Source: Bacteroidaceae bacterium
GTDB taxonomy: Bacteria; Bacteroidota; Bacteroidia; Bacteroidales; Bacteroidaceae
Length of the DNA: 64,000 nucleotides
Direction: 5' to 3'
Assembly: GCA_017642425.1 (NCBI GenBank)
Contig: JAGCPB010000039.1
Coordinates: forward strand, 1 to 64,000
This document shows, piece by piece, positions 1 through 9,973 of the stretch. Position 1 is the first letter of the stretch. The number at the start of each line of letters is the position of its first letter. The position numbers and the translations under genes are program-made. The notes beneath the pieces were generated by a model. It had not been told where the DNA came from. It did not search any database and saw only the letters and a list, made by a program, of their open reading frames with translations.

Positions 1-98
1 ATCTTTGAGATTTGCCACATCGACAGGTGTTCTTTTGTGTAAAGATCAATAACCTTCTTGTAATACTGATCTTTCAAAACAGTTCGATTACTCTTCAT
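1..98 (-). CDS. Truncated N-terminus of a helix-turn-helix-like protein
   Basis: Reading the minus strand from the ATG at 98 gives 32 codons without a stop up to the window edge, starting MKSNRTVLKDQYYKKVIDLY and continuing with a segment ending HLSMWQISK. The last stretch looks like the first helices of a helix-turn-helix of the kind found in transposase OrfA proteins and small regulators. Only the first part is in the window, so the family is a guess. A hairpin followed by a T-run lies just behind the start (about 100-130). Confidence 0.45.
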   Translation of the reverse strand, partial: MKSNRTVLKDQYYKKVIDLYTKEHLSMWQISK

Positions 99-99
99 T

Positions 100-130
100 G
101 TTAACTCGGTTTTGCGAGTCAACTTTTTTT
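100..130 (+). terminator. Hairpin followed by T-run between divergent genes
   Basis: GTTAACTCG and CGAGTCAAC form an imperfect 9-bp stem around a short loop, followed on the plus strand by TTTTTTT. The shape is that of an intrinsic terminator reading rightward, although no complete rightward gene lies before it here. It could equally be an end of a mobile element, since the gene to the left may be a transposase. Confidence 0.4.
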
Positions 131-146
131 AGGGAAAGACATTTAT

Positions 147-177
147 TTTGCGACGTTTTTGCAACGCCCTATCTTTG
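147..177 (+). promoter_or_regulatory. Bacteroidota-type promoter of the GNAT gene
   Basis: TTTG at 147-150, 19 bases, then TATCTTTG at 170-177 match the Bacteroidota -33/-7 consensus exactly. The ATG of the acetyltransferase is only 4 bases beyond the -7 box, so transcription should begin at or next to the start codon. Confidence 0.7.
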
Positions 178-181
178 CAGT

Positions 182-721
182 ATGATAACGATAAGGAGAG
201 CCACAGTGGCCGATGCGCGCTTCATTGCAGAGAACGTGCTGCGGGCGCTGCATATTGAGGAGACCGATGAGCGGCATATAGAGCATCTGGCCGGAATAAG
301 CCGCCGCGAGGATACCCTCTACAGCTGGCGTAACGCCACGATTGCCCTCTGCGATGGCGTTCCCGCCGGCCTCATGGTTGCATATGACGGAACCCGATAC
401 CGCCAGATGCGCGACATCACGTTCCCAATGATACGCATGTACGTGGGTGATGATTACCACCAGATGGATGATGAAGCCAGCCCTGGAGAATACTATCTTG
501 ACTCACTGGCCGTACTACCCCAATACCAACACAAAGGAATTGCTTCAGCACTGATCAAGGAGATGTTCCGGCAACGTGATGAGGCCGGCATCCCCCTTGC
601 AACCATCGCAGTCGATCCTGACAACGACACAGCCTACCGCCTCTACACCCGCCACGGTTTCCGCCACGAAGGTCAAATTAGCGTATTCGGCACCACCTAC
701 GACCGGTTAGTCAACCGTTAG
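182..721 (+). CDS. GNAT family N-acetyltransferase
   Basis: A 179-residue single-domain GNAT protein, predicted to move an acetyl group from acetyl-CoA to an amine; the substrate is unknown. The start MITIRRATVADARF is the normal GNAT beta-1/alpha-1 opening. The acetyl-CoA loop is seen as LAVLPQYQHKGIASALI (motif V-x-P-x-x-Q-x-x-G-I-G/A), followed by VDPDNDTAYRLYTRHGF, the usual C-terminal motif. An upstream in-frame ATG at 98 is unlikely because the promoter (147-177) lies after it. The 3' end overlaps the convergent macroglobulin gene by 15 bp. It has its own promoter and no operon partner. Confidence 0.85.
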   Translation: MITIRRATVADARFIAENVLRALHIEETDERHIEHLAGISRREDTLYSWRNATIALCDGVPAGLMVAYDGTRYRQMRDITFPMIRMYVGDDYHQMDDEASPGEYYLDSLAVLPQYQHKGIASALIKEMFRQRDEAGIPLATIAVDPDNDTAYRLYTRHGFRHEGQISVFGTTYDRLVNR

Positions 722-3700
722 TGTTGCGGAAGTGGTGGTAGCGCGGAAAGCGGGAGCGTAGAGGCACTGCATTACGGCGTTTCCAACGGTGAAACGGCCC
801 GGTTTCTGCACGTTGACATCGTACTCTATCACGTAGCTGCCCTTGCTCAGGCGGTCTATGTAGAACACATTCCTGGTGTTGCCCGGAGCGGTGTAGTAAC
901 CAATGTCATCGCGCCAGTTGTAGCTGAATCCCGCACGGGTGCTTACCGGCTCAACGGTAGCGGCGCGGCTGTCGGCCAGCTGCAGATACTCCAGGTTGCG
1001 GTCTGTGGTAAGTTCAAACTGAATCCTTAAGCGGTCACCCACGTGCAGCACGGTGCCAGGCTTAACCTCCTCCAGGCGGTCAGCATCGGCCCCGTGGATA
1101 ACGCGCCAGATAGTGCGCTTAAGCTGCATGCCGTTCTCTGAGTGCTCCACCTTGTCAATATCTTCTGTAAAGGTGCGGTAAATGGCGCCCCAGCTAATGC
1201 CTGCAGTCTTGCTCTCAACCTTTATGGCAGCCTTATCCCGGCTTATAGGACCATTCCAGGTTTGGGTAGTAAAGCCCGCGGTAGCCTTAGAGGTGCTGGC
1301 CTTCACGGCATCGCGGCCCACGTAGATGGTGATATCCGGATCCGACTCCAGCTGGGCGTTGCCTCCGGTAGCCATAAGGGCAGTAACGGCGGCGGCAGTA
1401 GCGGCCGATGAGCACCAGCCCGTAGTCTGACGCTGTTTGAGCAGCCAGCGTGCGGCCTCGACAGCCTGATCGCGGTAGCCGGTAGCCAGCAGAGTGCGTA
1501 TGATAAGGGCCTGAGTCTCTATGGGAGCCTCGTGCCAGAGCAGTCCGCCCTGGTTATCGCGCCACGAGCGGCCCATCTCATCGGAATACTGCGAGCGCTC
1601 CACCAGAGTGGCGGCTATACGGGCGGCATCGGCACTCTTGCCCTGGCGGGCCATAAAGAGAGCCAGCTGTGCGCGGAACCAGAGGTCCAGGTCATGAGTG
1701 TCCTGCATGGAGGCCAGACGCTCGTAATAGGTGTAGCTGGCGCGGGTGGTGCCGCCGAAGGGGTATGACGTAAAGTACGAGCGGGTAAGCAGGTAGCTCA
1801 GCTCCGAGTAACCCAGCGACTGCGGCTTGCGGTCCACGTTATATAGCTTGTAGAAATAGGCATCCATGTAGTCAAGGCCGCGCTGGATCATCTGCCTTAA
1901 CTCTGCCGTCTGGTCTATCACTCCGTTCTCTATGAGCAGACCCAGACCCTGCAGAATCTCATCGGTAATGTGCAGGCTTGAACTCAGGCCCTCTATCCAG
2001 GGCCAGCCGCCGTCGGCCGATTGTGACTGCTGCAGCTTTTGCAGCGTCTCCTGCATGGCGCGGGCCGTCTCATCGGAGCCCAGGTTGCGGGCCAATGAGC
2101 GCAGGCGGTCACGCTCACTCTGGCTGCTGCGGAGCCAGGGGGTCTCCTCAAGCAGGGTGCCGGTGAGCTGCTGGTTGCGCTCCAACTGGGTCTGCCACTC
2201 CGATGCGGGCAGCGCGGCCCACTCGTCCAGCATCTGGCGGATGGCGGGATAACGGCGGCCCAGGCTCTCCGATATGGCGGCTCCCATGAAGCTGTGCATA
2301 AGGCGCAGGTTACTGGGGTCATCAACGCGTATCATGGAGGGCAGCGCCTGTATGGCGTACCAGATGGGAGTGGCGCTATACTCTAATATAAGTTGTTCAT
2401 CGGCCATTGTGGCAGAGCGGGGCTTGTCCAGATCGGTAAAGCGGAACTCACGCTTCTCATTGCCGTTGTTAAAGAGCGAAAGGGCCTGAGTTACCTGGGT
2501 GCGGTTGGAGAGCACCGGGATGGTCTCCTCAACTCCGTCACTGTGACCCGTGGTGCTGGCGGTAAGGCGGTAGGTTACGGCGGTAAGGCCAGCGGGCACC
2601 CTTATGCCGAATGCTGCGGCTGTGCTGCCGCCTGCAGGTACGTTTACGCTCTTGCGTGCTGAGCCCTCAATTATGCCCAGTGTGCGGCCAGTTACGGCAT
2701 CGGTCAGGGTGAGTATGACATCGGCCTTTACATCCTGAGCCGTCAGGTTGCTTACCTTGGCGGTAAACTCCATACGGTCTCCCTGACGCAGGAATCTGGG
2801 GGCCGAAGGCTCCACCATGATGAGCTTGCGGGTTACCATTGTGGTGTCCACGCGGCCGGCGCTGAGCGAGTCGGTAAAGGCTATGCCCTGAACTCTCCAG
2901 CGGGTGAGCAGTTGCGGGGTGCGGAACCTGTATGCGGCCATTCCCTGATCATCGGTCTGAAGGTATTCAAACAGGCCGGTGGGGTTGAGGTTGGAGCGTA
3001 TTTTTATGCTCTGCTGCTCTGTGGCTGCCTCTTCTGCAATCTGGAGGGCAGGCTCACTCAGGGCGCCCGAGTTGAACACTATATCCGCTCCGGCCACACC
3101 GCCTTGCAGGGCTTCGTCGACCAGATCCATCAACGTTTCCTCCTCACCGTTGTCTATACCGGTTCTGGCCATAGCCACCGATGATTTGGAGTACTGCCTT
3201 ACTCCACGCAGCATACCATTACTGAGGTTTTTAACAGACCTGTAGTTATAGGTGTAGGGATCCAGGAGCGTTCCGGTTACGGCGCGCTTGCCCTTGTACT
3301 CATAGGCGTTGCCGAATGTGTGGAGCCAGGGCATATACTGACTGGCGTACATGTATTGCTGCTCCAGCAGCATCCGGATGCCTACATATGTGGCGCTGAA
3401 AGGCTGGAACTGTATGCGGTGTGTGCCGTACGCATCGAGTGCAAGGTCATACATATCCAGCATTATGGCCGCCTGAACCGGGTTACCCTGCCAGTCTGTT
3501 ACCTTAAGCTTCCACTCCTCGTCCACATCGGGCTCCAGGCTGCTGCGGAACGTTACCAGTTCCATGCGCAGCTGGCGCTTGCGGTCGGGCACGTAGTACT
3601 GAAACGATACGTTCTCGGAGACTCCCTCATAGAGGACGCAGAAGTTTATGCTGAAATAGCCTATGAGCTCTGCTGTGACGGGTATGTCAAGGGTCTGCTG

Positions 3701-6700
3701 GCGGCCGTCGGCTATGAGCGTTCCCTGTCCGTAGAGGCCGTACTTGTTCTCTATCATGTAGTGTATGACGGCTCCCTTGCGGTTGCTGCCCAGACGGATA
3801 TGGGCGGTATCGGCCAGCTCTATGGTGTTACGGACTCCCGGGTTCTGATAGCCCCACAGCAGTGCGTTTTGCGGCACAAAACTGTAGTCATCAATGCGGC
3901 ACCAGGTAAACTCCTCGGTTACGGGGTCGCTGTCCGGCGCGGTGGCCGTTATGCGGTATACGCCCGATTGCAGGCCGCCCAGCATGAGTAGACCGCTCTC
4001 GGGATCGGTTGTGTCAAACGGGACTACACCTTCAAAAACGGGGGTCTCTATTATGTCTTCGCCCTTGAAGTCAAAATTATAGAGCGGGAACTTGTCGGGC
4101 AGGTTCTGGTTGTCGGCGCTGGCCGCCAGTTCCTTTATGTCGTTGTCATGATAGATGCCCACGCGCGGGCTGAACGGCAGCTGGAGTCCCGGCGTGCTGC
4201 CCCAGGTGAGCAGCGATACCTTTACGTTTACGCGGTCCGATACGTTGCCGTTGTCCGACAGGATGCTTATGGCCACTGTCTTGCTGCCGTCGGCGTCTAT
4301 CACGTTGCCGTTTGATATTATGTTGATGTAATGGTTGGGCTTGATGGATGCGTTCAGTTCGGTGGATGCCTCGTGGGTCTCGCCGTTCAGGTCGGTCACG
4401 GTGGCCCTGATACGTACGTAAGCATCAGGCCTGAGCATTATGTCGGACGGTACGGTCACACTGAAGCTGAACGTTCCGTCGGGACCTATCTCTATGTCCT
4501 GGCCTGCGCCTATGCGTATGTCGCCGCGCTCATCGGGGATGCAGAACCTGTGGCATACCCAGGAGCCTACGCTTGCATACCAGTTTAGCTTGGCGCCGTC
4601 CAGAGGTACTCCGGTATACGATTCGGCCTTTCCGGTTATGGTGACGGGGGTGTCAAAGAGCACCTCGTCAAGGTAGCGGTCCAGTTTGACCTCGAACTTG
4701 GGCTGGCGGAAGGACTCTACGTTTATGGCGGTGTATCCGTCAAATTCATACTGGCTGTCGTTATCGTTCTCCACCTCTATCCCGTAACGGCCGGGCATGC
4801 AGTTCTCCGGAATGCGGAATGTGCCGCTGAATACTCCCATGCTGTCGGTTACAAGGGTGTCTACAGACTCCTCGCGGTTGCGGCCGTCATAAAGGGTTAC
4901 CCAGAGTCTGGCTCCGGGCAGAACGTGGCCGATATCGCCGTCTATGTGGTAGACTACGCCGCTGTAGCGGATGCTGTCGCCGGGCAGGTAGGTGTAGCGG
5001 TCGGTGTATATGCGGGCGTACTGGCGTCCGGGCATATCGGTATTGCGCCAGGGGATGTTGAAGGTGGCGTTTCCGCGGCTGCCGTTAGCCTCCAGCTCCA
5101 GGCGGTAGCGGTCACGGGCTATGCCTTCTATCTGTATGCGGCCGTCGGGGCCGGTTATGCCGCTGGTTATCACCTTGGTCTGGACATCCTGGTTGTTAAG
5201 GCGCCACAGGGTGTACTTGCAGTCGGGTACGGGCTGTCCGGTGCTGGTGTTGACGGCGGTTCCGTAAAGGGTGCCGTTGCTCTGCACCAGCTTTATAAAC
5301 TGGATGCCGTTGCACTCTACGTACTGGTACGATATGCAGTCGCCGCTACCGAAGTACGGGCCTGTGGAGGCCATCAGGTAGTAGCAGCCCTGCATTACGG
5401 GTGATATGCCGAATATGACGCTGTGCTCCAGATAGTCGTGGGGGTTATTGAGGCTCATGCTCCACTCCGCTACGGCGTTGCACTGGTTGAGTTGCGAGAG
5501 CAGCGTTGTCTCATCCTGGGCGTCGGTCAACTGGCTGGGAACCTCCACCACCTTGAAATAGGCGGTGCCGGCGTTGGTGAAGTAGAGCTTGGCTATGTTC
5601 CGCTCGCCGGGCAGGAAATTGCGGTTCATCTCTATCCTGACGCTCTTGCGCTCTATCTGGTCCTTGATGGAGAGGCACTCCAGCGCTCCCTCGCTCTTGG
5701 GCCATTTCTTCTGGGCGGCTATACATATATCGCGGGCCTGACGCTGCAGGTTCTGGGCCTTTTCAACGGGTAATTGGTTTACCTGATCCTCTATCTTGCG
5801 GGCGGCCATGCTATATAACATGGTGCTGAACTTGACCTTCCTGGTGTAGCTCTGGGCCAATGCCACAGCTCCCTTGAGCCACTCCTCATCATTACGGTCC
5901 CAGTCTCCGTCGTTGGTCAGATACTCGCCCAGTACGTTCATACGCCTTATGTCTATGGTGCAGCGTATGTTGGGTTTGGCGTTCAGGTTGTTGCGGGTAA
6001 GGCGGTGCAGGACGTAGAACATCCAGAGGTCGGGGTCATCGGGGGTTATGTGACGGGTGGCGTTCAGGAAGTCCTGCATGGTGCCGTAAAGGCGCGGATC
6101 GTCCAGTATCTTGCGCTTGCCCAGCGTGAAACGGTAATCTGTTATGAGTATCACAGCGTGGTCCAGGAGCATATCCACAAGCAGCGGACGCAGCTTCTGT
6201 CCGGCTTTGTTGCCGCCGGGGAAGAACTCCTCGTAGAATCCGGAGCCTACATCGCCGGCCAGATTGATGGACTGGTCCAGATGGTAGCAGATGGTGTCGC
6301 ATATCATGCGCGGAGTCCACCTTTCCAACGGGGGATTGGGCTCATCGGTGGCTATGCGGCGGGAGCCGTTGTAGCGGTTGCTCTCCCAGTAGCGCAGGTA
6401 GCCTTTGGCTATGAACGCGTGGCAGAGAGCCTTGTGCTCCTGTACGGTAAGTTTGGGCAGCAGAGTTTTGAACAGCTCTATTCCCTGGGTCAGGCCGTTA
6501 TCGGCATAGGTCTGCTGAACCTGGGTCAGATAGACGGCGCTCTTGAGCATCTGGCGGCCGTCTCCGTCATCGGCGGCCATATCCCAGATCTGGGTGATTA
6601 CCTGGGCCGCACTCTCGGGAAGGTCCTCTTTAATGTAATTGTCCACCTTCTGCCAGGCGCGCGAATACTTGTCGGCGCTGGCTGTTACAGTAGTCAGTGT

Positions 6701-6742
6701 CATAATGATAATCAGAAACGATATTCTCAAAAGGTATCTCAT
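707..6742 (-). CDS. Alpha-2-macroglobulin family protein, secreted, without thioester
   Basis: A giant protein of about 2,011 residues with an N-terminal signal peptide (MRYLLRISFLIIIMTLTTV, cut near TASA). It has a helical N-terminal region, a macroglobulin MG2-like domain (about 570-680, YTDRYTYLPGDSIRYSG), the A2M domain (about 1280-1330, TRWRVQGIAFTDSLSAG) and a C-terminal alpha/alpha-toroid region (about 1470-1750, with GGWPWIEGL). Bacterial relatives trap proteases in the periplasm or on the surface. The thioester motif CxEQ expected before the toroid is absent: the matching place reads RVDDPSNLRLMHSFMG. The ATG at 6742 is preferred over a GTG at 6766 because a -7-like TACATTTG lies at 6773-6780 and would leave no leader for the GTG. 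Confidence 0.85.
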   Translation of the reverse strand: MRYLLRISFLIIIMTLTTVTASADKYSRAWQKVDNYIKEDLPESAAQVITQIWDMAADDGDGRQMLKSAVYLTQVQQTYADNGLTQGIELFKTLLPKLTVQEHKALCHAFIAKGYLRYWESNRYNGSRRIATDEPNPPLERWTPRMICDTICYHLDQSINLAGDVGSGFYEEFFPGGNKAGQKLRPLLVDMLLDHAVILITDYRFTLGKRKILDDPRLYGTMQDFLNATRHITPDDPDLWMFYVLHRLTRNNLNAKPNIRCTIDIRRMNVLGEYLTNDGDWDRNDEEWLKGAVALAQSYTRKVKFSTMLYSMAARKIEDQVNQLPVEKAQNLQRQARDICIAAQKKWPKSEGALECLSIKDQIERKSVRIEMNRNFLPGERNIAKLYFTNAGTAYFKVVEVPSQLTDAQDETTLLSQLNQCNAVAEWSMSLNNPHDYLEHSVIFGISPVMQGCYYLMASTGPYFGSGDCISYQYVECNGIQFIKLVQSNGTLYGTAVNTSTGQPVPDCKYTLWRLNNQDVQTKVITSGITGPDGRIQIEGIARDRYRLELEANGSRGNATFNIPWRNTDMPGRQYARIYTDRYTYLPGDSIRYSGVVYHIDGDIGHVLPGARLWVTLYDGRNREESVDTLVTDSMGVFSGTFRIPENCMPGRYGIEVENDNDSQYEFDGYTAINVESFRQPKFEVKLDRYLDEVLFDTPVTITGKAESYTGVPLDGAKLNWYASVGSWVCHRFCIPDERGDIRIGAGQDIEIGPDGTFSFSVTVPSDIMLRPDAYVRIRATVTDLNGETHEASTELNASIKPNHYINIISNGNVIDADGSKTVAISILSDNGNVSDRVNVKVSLLTWGSTPGLQLPFSPRVGIYHDNDIKELAASADNQNLPDKFPLYNFDFKGEDIIETPVFEGVVPFDTTDPESGLLMLGGLQSGVYRITATAPDSDPVTEEFTWCRIDDYSFVPQNALLWGYQNPGVRNTIELADTAHIRLGSNRKGAVIHYMIENKYGLYGQGTLIADGRQQTLDIPVTAELIGYFSINFCVLYEGVSENVSFQYYVPDRKRQLRMELVTFRSSLEPDVDEEWKLKVTDWQGNPVQAAIMLDMYDLALDAYGTHRIQFQPFSATYVGIRMLLEQQYMYASQYMPWLHTFGNAYEYKGKRAVTGTLLDPYTYNYRSVKNLSNGMLRGVRQYSKSSVAMARTGIDNGEEETLMDLVDEALQGGVAGADIVFNSGALSEPALQIAEEAATEQQSIKIRSNLNPTGLFEYLQTDDQGMAAYRFRTPQLLTRWRVQGIAFTDSLSAGRVDTTMVTRKLIMVEPSAPRFLRQGDRMEFTAKVSNLTAQDVKADVILTLTDAVTGRTLGIIEGSARKSVNVPAGGSTAAAFGIRVPAGLTAVTYRLTASTTGHSDGVEETIPVLSNRTQVTQALSLFNNGNEKREFRFTDLDKPRSATMADEQLILEYSATPIWYAIQALPSMIRVDDPSNLRLMHSFMGAAISESLGRRYPAIRQMLDEWAALPASEWQTQLERNQQLTGTLLEETPWLRSSQSERDRLRSLARNLGSDETARAMQETLQKLQQSQSADGGWPWIEGLSSSLHITDEILQGLGLLIENGVIDQTAELRQMIQRGLDYMDAYFYKLYNVDRKPQSLGYSELSYLLTRSYFTSYPFGGTTRASYTYYERLASMQDTHDLDLWFRAQLALFMARQGKSADAARIAATLVERSQYSDEMGRSWRDNQGGLLWHEAPIETQALIIRTLLATGYRDQAVEAARWLLKQRQTTGWCSSAATAAAVTALMATGGNAQLESDPDITIYVGRDAVKASTSKATAGFTTQTWNGPISRDKAAIKVESKTAGISWGAIYRTFTEDIDKVEHSENGMQLKRTIWRVIHGADADRLEEVKPGTVLHVGDRLRIQFELTTDRNLEYLQLADSRAATVEPVSTRAGFSYNWRDDIGYYTAPGNTRNVFYIDRLSKGSYVIEYDVNVQKPGRFTVGNAVMQCLYAPAFRATTTSATLTVD

Positions 6743-6772
6743 AAGCAATCCGATTTTTGGTTTCACCTAACA

Positions 6773-6780
6773 AATGTATA
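6773..6780 (-). promoter_or_regulatory. -7 box upstream of the macroglobulin gene
   Basis: On the minus strand the sequence reads TACATTTG, matching TAnnTTTG. No clear TTTG -33 box sits 19 bases upstream. Its position fixes the translation start of the macroglobulin gene at 6742 rather than 6766. Confidence 0.45.
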
Positions 6781-6836
6781 GCGCGAAACCATTTTGGTTA
6801 GGTCCCTGAGCGCTGCAAAAACGCTGCATTTAAGGT

Positions 6837-7862
6837 TTATTCAAAAAGTCCGCCCTGAAGGGACTCGTAGCGGGAGCGGCCCAGATGCTTGTAGGCCAGG
6901 TCCGTCACCTCACGGCCGCGAGGCGTACGCTTAAGGAATCCCTCCTGAATGAGGAACGGCTCGTACACATCCTCTATGGTGCCGGCATCCTCGCTCAGTG
7001 CGGTGGCAATGGTGCCGATACCCACCGGACCGCCCTTGAACTTGTCAATGATGGTGGTAAGGATGCGGTTGTCTATCTCGTCAAGACCGTACTTGTCAAT
7101 ATTGAGCGCCTCAAGGGCGATATTTGCAATGGAAACGGTAATTCTGCCCGAACCCTTTACCTGCGCAAAGTCACGCACGCGACGCAGCAGGGCATTGGCT
7201 ATACGGGGCGTTCCGCGGCTGCGGCCCGCAATCTCGGCGGCTGCATCCACATCGCACGGTATACCCAGTATTCCTGCCGAGCGCAGTATGATTTTCTGCA
7301 GGGTCTTGGCATCATAGTACTCCAGATGCATGTTAATGCCGAACCTGGCGCGCAGGGGTGCCGTAAGCAGTCCGCTGCGGGTGGTTGCACCTATCAGCGT
7401 GAAAGGATTCAGGTCTATCTGTATGCTACGGGCACTGGGACCCTTGTCAATCATGATGTCTATGCGGTAATCCTCCATTGCCGAGTAGAGATACTCCTCA
7501 ACCACGGGCGACAGACGGTGGATTTCATCGATGAAAAGGACATCCTTGGGCTCAAGTGAGGTAAGGATTCCGGCCAGGTCACCCGGTTTGTCCAGCACCG
7601 GGCCTGATGTGATCTTGAAGCCCACGCCCAACTCATTGGCTATGATGTTGCTCAGTGTGGTCTTGCCCAGTCCGGGAGGGCCGTGCAGCAGGGTATGGTC
7701 AAGCGATTCGCCGCGCTGGCGTGCAGCCTGCACAAACACGCGCAGGTTATCAACGATCTTGCCCTGTCCGGCAAAATCATCAAACCGCAGCGGACGCAGA
7801 GCGTTGTCAAGCTCCTTGTCGCTCGCTAACTGCTGTTGTCTTATGTCAAAATCTTCACTCAT
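6837..7862 (-). CDS. ruvB: Holliday junction branch-migration helicase RuvB
   Basis: A 341-residue AAA+ motor that, with RuvA and RuvC, drives branch migration of Holliday junctions. Walker A is GPPGLGKTT, Walker B is [11 protein letters not shown], sensor 1 is LIGATTRSG, and the C-terminal winged helix contains the RTPRGREVT signature. Length is normal for the family. The ATG at 7862 ([11 protein letters not shown]) is preferred over an in-frame GTG two codons earlier. ruvA and ruvC are not in the window. hisS lies 38 bp upstream on the same strand. Confidence 0.97.
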   Translation of the reverse strand: MSEDFDIRQQQLASDKELDNALRPLRFDDFAGQGKIVDNLRVFVQAARQRGESLDHTLLHGPPGLGKTTLSNIIANELGVGFKITSGPVLDKPGDLAGILTSLEPKDVLFIDEIHRLSPVVEEYLYSAMEDYRIDIMIDKGPSARSIQIDLNPFTLIGATTRSGLLTAPLRARFGINMHLEYYDAKTLQKIILRSAGILGIPCDVDAAAEIAGRSRGTPRIANALLRRVRDFAQVKGSGRITVSIANIALEALNIDKYGLDEIDNRILTTIIDKFKGGPVGIGTIATALSEDAGTIEDVYEPFLIQEGFLKRTPRGREVTDLAYKHLGRSRYESLQGGLFE

Positions 7863-7900
7863 TCCCACGCAGGTGCTTGTTAATTTTCAATTCTCAATTT

Positions 7901-9256
7901 TCAATTAACCGCCTCTACAAGAGCCGAAGCCTCAATCAGGCTCTGCTCTCCACTCTCCATATTCTTCAACGTGACTTTGCCCTGGGCAAGTTCGTCACTT
8001 CCCACGATCGCAACGTAGGGAACTGAAAGCGCGTTGGCATATGACATCTGCTTTTTCATCTTGGCTGCATCGGGATAAATCTCCGATGGAATGCCGGCTT
8101 TACGCAATTGAGCAAGCAGTCCCATGCAGAATGAGGCCTCCTGCTCTCCCAGGTTCAGGAACAGCACCTTTACGCCACCCTGTGCCTCCTTGGGATAGAG
8201 GTCAAGCTGTGTCAGCACGTCATAGATGCGGTCTGCACCGAATGATATGCCCACGCCGCTCACGCCGGGAAGTCCGAATATACCGGTCAGGTTATCATAA
8301 CGGCCGCCGCCGCTTATGGAGCCTATCTCTACATCCAGAGCCTTTACCTCAAAGATGGCGCCTGTGTAGTAGTTCAGGCCGCGGGCCAGAGTCAGGTCCA
8401 GTTCCAGCCGGTTGGTGAGTCCCAGCTTGGCTACGCCGTCCAATATAAAGCGGCACTCCTCAACTCCTTTTAATCCGGTCTCACTGCCTGAAAGCACAGC
8501 AGCAATGGTATCCAGCTTCTCACTATTGGAACCGGTCAGCTTGATTATGGGCTGCAGTTTGTCAATTGCATCCTGAGGCAGGCCCTTCTCTGCAAGCTCG
8601 GCATTCACACCGTCCAAACCAATCTTGTCCAATTTATCTATGGCAACGGTTATATCTACAATCTTATCTGATTGACCGATGGATTCGGCTATTCCGGCCA
8701 GTATCTTGCGGTTGTTGAGTTTGATGGCCACACGTACGCCAAAACGGCTGAAAACCATATCTATCATCTGTATGAGCTCAATCTCATAGAGCAGCGAGTC
8801 AGAGCCTACTACATCGGCGTCACACTGGTAGAACTCGCGGTAACGGCCTTTCTGCGGACGGTCGGCACGCCATACGGGCTGTATCTGGAAACGCTTGAAG
8901 GGGAACTGGAGCTCCTCACGGTGCATCACCACAAAGCGTGCAAACGGGACGGTCAGGTCATAACGGAGGCCTTTCTCGCAGAACTTGGATGCCAACTTGA
9001 GGCTGTTGCGTGACAGGAGCTCCTCATCGGTCAGGGCGCTCATGTAGTCACCGGAGTTCTGGATCTTGAAAAGGAGCTTGTCGCCCTCCTCGCCGTACTT
9101 GCCCATAAGGGTGGAGAGGTTCTCCATTGAGGGGGTCTCTATCTGGCTGTAGCCGAACAGGCGGAAGACTCCGCGTATGGTATCAAAGATATAGTTACGG
9201 CGCGCCATCTCCACCGGGGTGAAGTCACGCGTGCCTTTTGGAATTGACGGTTTCAT
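7901..9256 (-). CDS. hisS: Histidyl-tRNA synthetase
   Basis: A 451-residue class II aminoacyl-tRNA synthetase that charges tRNA-His. It opens with [12 protein letters not shown], and carries class II motif 2 ([22 protein letters not shown]), the histidine-specific [10 protein letters not shown] segment and GGGRYDNL, and motif 3 ([11 protein letters not shown]). The C-terminal anticodon-binding domain runs from about residue 350. It is followed by the ruvB gene and preceded by a zinc peptidase gene (9 bp gap), probably one transcript. Confidence 0.97.
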   Translation of the reverse strand: MKPSIPKGTRDFTPVEMARRNYIFDTIRGVFRLFGYSQIETPSMENLSTLMGKYGEEGDKLLFKIQNSGDYMSALTDEELLSRNSLKLASKFCEKGLRYDLTVPFARFVVMHREELQFPFKRFQIQPVWRADRPQKGRYREFYQCDADVVGSDSLLYEIELIQMIDMVFSRFGVRVAIKLNNRKILAGIAESIGQSDKIVDITVAIDKLDKIGLDGVNAELAEKGLPQDAIDKLQPIIKLTGSNSEKLDTIAAVLSGSETGLKGVEECRFILDGVAKLGLTNRLELDLTLARGLNYYTGAIFEVKALDVEIGSISGGGRYDNLTGIFGLPGVSGVGISFGADRIYDVLTQLDLYPKEAQGGVKVLFLNLGEQEASFCMGLLAQLRKAGIPSEIYPDAAKMKKQMSYANALSVPYVAIVGSDELAQGKVTLKNMESGEQSLIEASALVEAVN

Positions 9257-9265
9257 CGGTATAAA

Positions 9266-9973
9266 TCAACTTCTTCTTGATGAATAGATCATGATATAAT
9301 AAATGAGCGTACCAAGAGAACTGATGGCTGCTACCACGTATGTATACGCGGCGGCCTTAAGCGCATCCTGAGCAGATTCCATTGTCTCTTTGTCAGAACG
9401 GGTGGTATGCTTTAGCCAGGCCAATGCGCGGCTGCTGGCGTCAATCTCTACCGGCAGGGTCACAAAACTGAACAGGGTGGTCATGGCAAACAGCACAATG
9501 CCGGCCAGGAGCAGTCCGGGAAATGCCTCTACCATGAGTATTCCGGCCAGCAGAACCCAGGTTACAATCTTTGATGAGAACTGAACCACCGGCACCAGAG
9601 CTGAACGCATCTTTACGGGAGCATACTGGCGTGCATGCTGTACGGCATGACCGCACTCATGGGCTGCAACTGCCGCTGCCATCATACTGCGGCCGTAATA
9701 GACATCATGGCTCAGGTTCACCGTGTTGTTCTCCGGATTGTAATGATCTGTAAGCTGTCCGTCAACGCATGTCACCTTTACATTTGAGATGCCGTTGTCA
9801 GCAAGCATACGGCAGGCCACCTCATAACCGCTGCTACCGTCACGGGTGGGCACCTTTGAGTATTTCTTGAACTTGCGGTTAAGATTGCCCTGCACTGAAT
9901 AGCTCAGAATGGCTATTACAATGAACACAATCCAATAGAAAGCGTATGGAGTCATTTCTGTACCGTATTCCAT
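9266..9973 (-). CDS. Zinc metallopeptidase of the YugP type, membrane-bound
   Basis: 235 residues with an N-terminal membrane segment (about 12-28), a zinc-binding HECGH motif (HExxH, residues 105-109) and three hydrophobic segments after it (about 125-165 and 205-230). This is the layout of the YugP / neutral zinc metallopeptidase 2 family. The substrate is unknown. Its ATG overlaps the stop of purA by one base (TAATG), so the two are translationally coupled. An internal ATG at 9955 is an alternative start. Confidence 0.85.
   Translation of the reverse strand: MEYGTEMTPYAFYWIVFIVIAILSYSVQGNLNRKFKKYSKVPTRDGSSGYEVACRMLADNGISNVKVTCVDGQLTDHYNPENNTVNLSHDVYYGRSMMAAAVAAHECGHAVQHARQYAPVKMRSALVPVVQFSSKIVTWVLLAGILMVEAFPGLLLAGIVLFAMTTLFSFVTLPVEIDASSRALAWLKHTTRSDKETMESAQDALKAAAYTYVVAAISSLGTLIYYIMIYSSRRS

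Noticed and set aside
4925..5404. Plus-strand valine/alanine-rich open frame opposite the macroglobulin gene
   Set aside because: Typical antisense shadow of a coding frame; no independent evidence.
6767..6836. RNA gene or riboswitch between ruvB and the macroglobulin gene
   Set aside because: Only a -7 box and short imperfect repeats are seen; too short for a known riboswitch.
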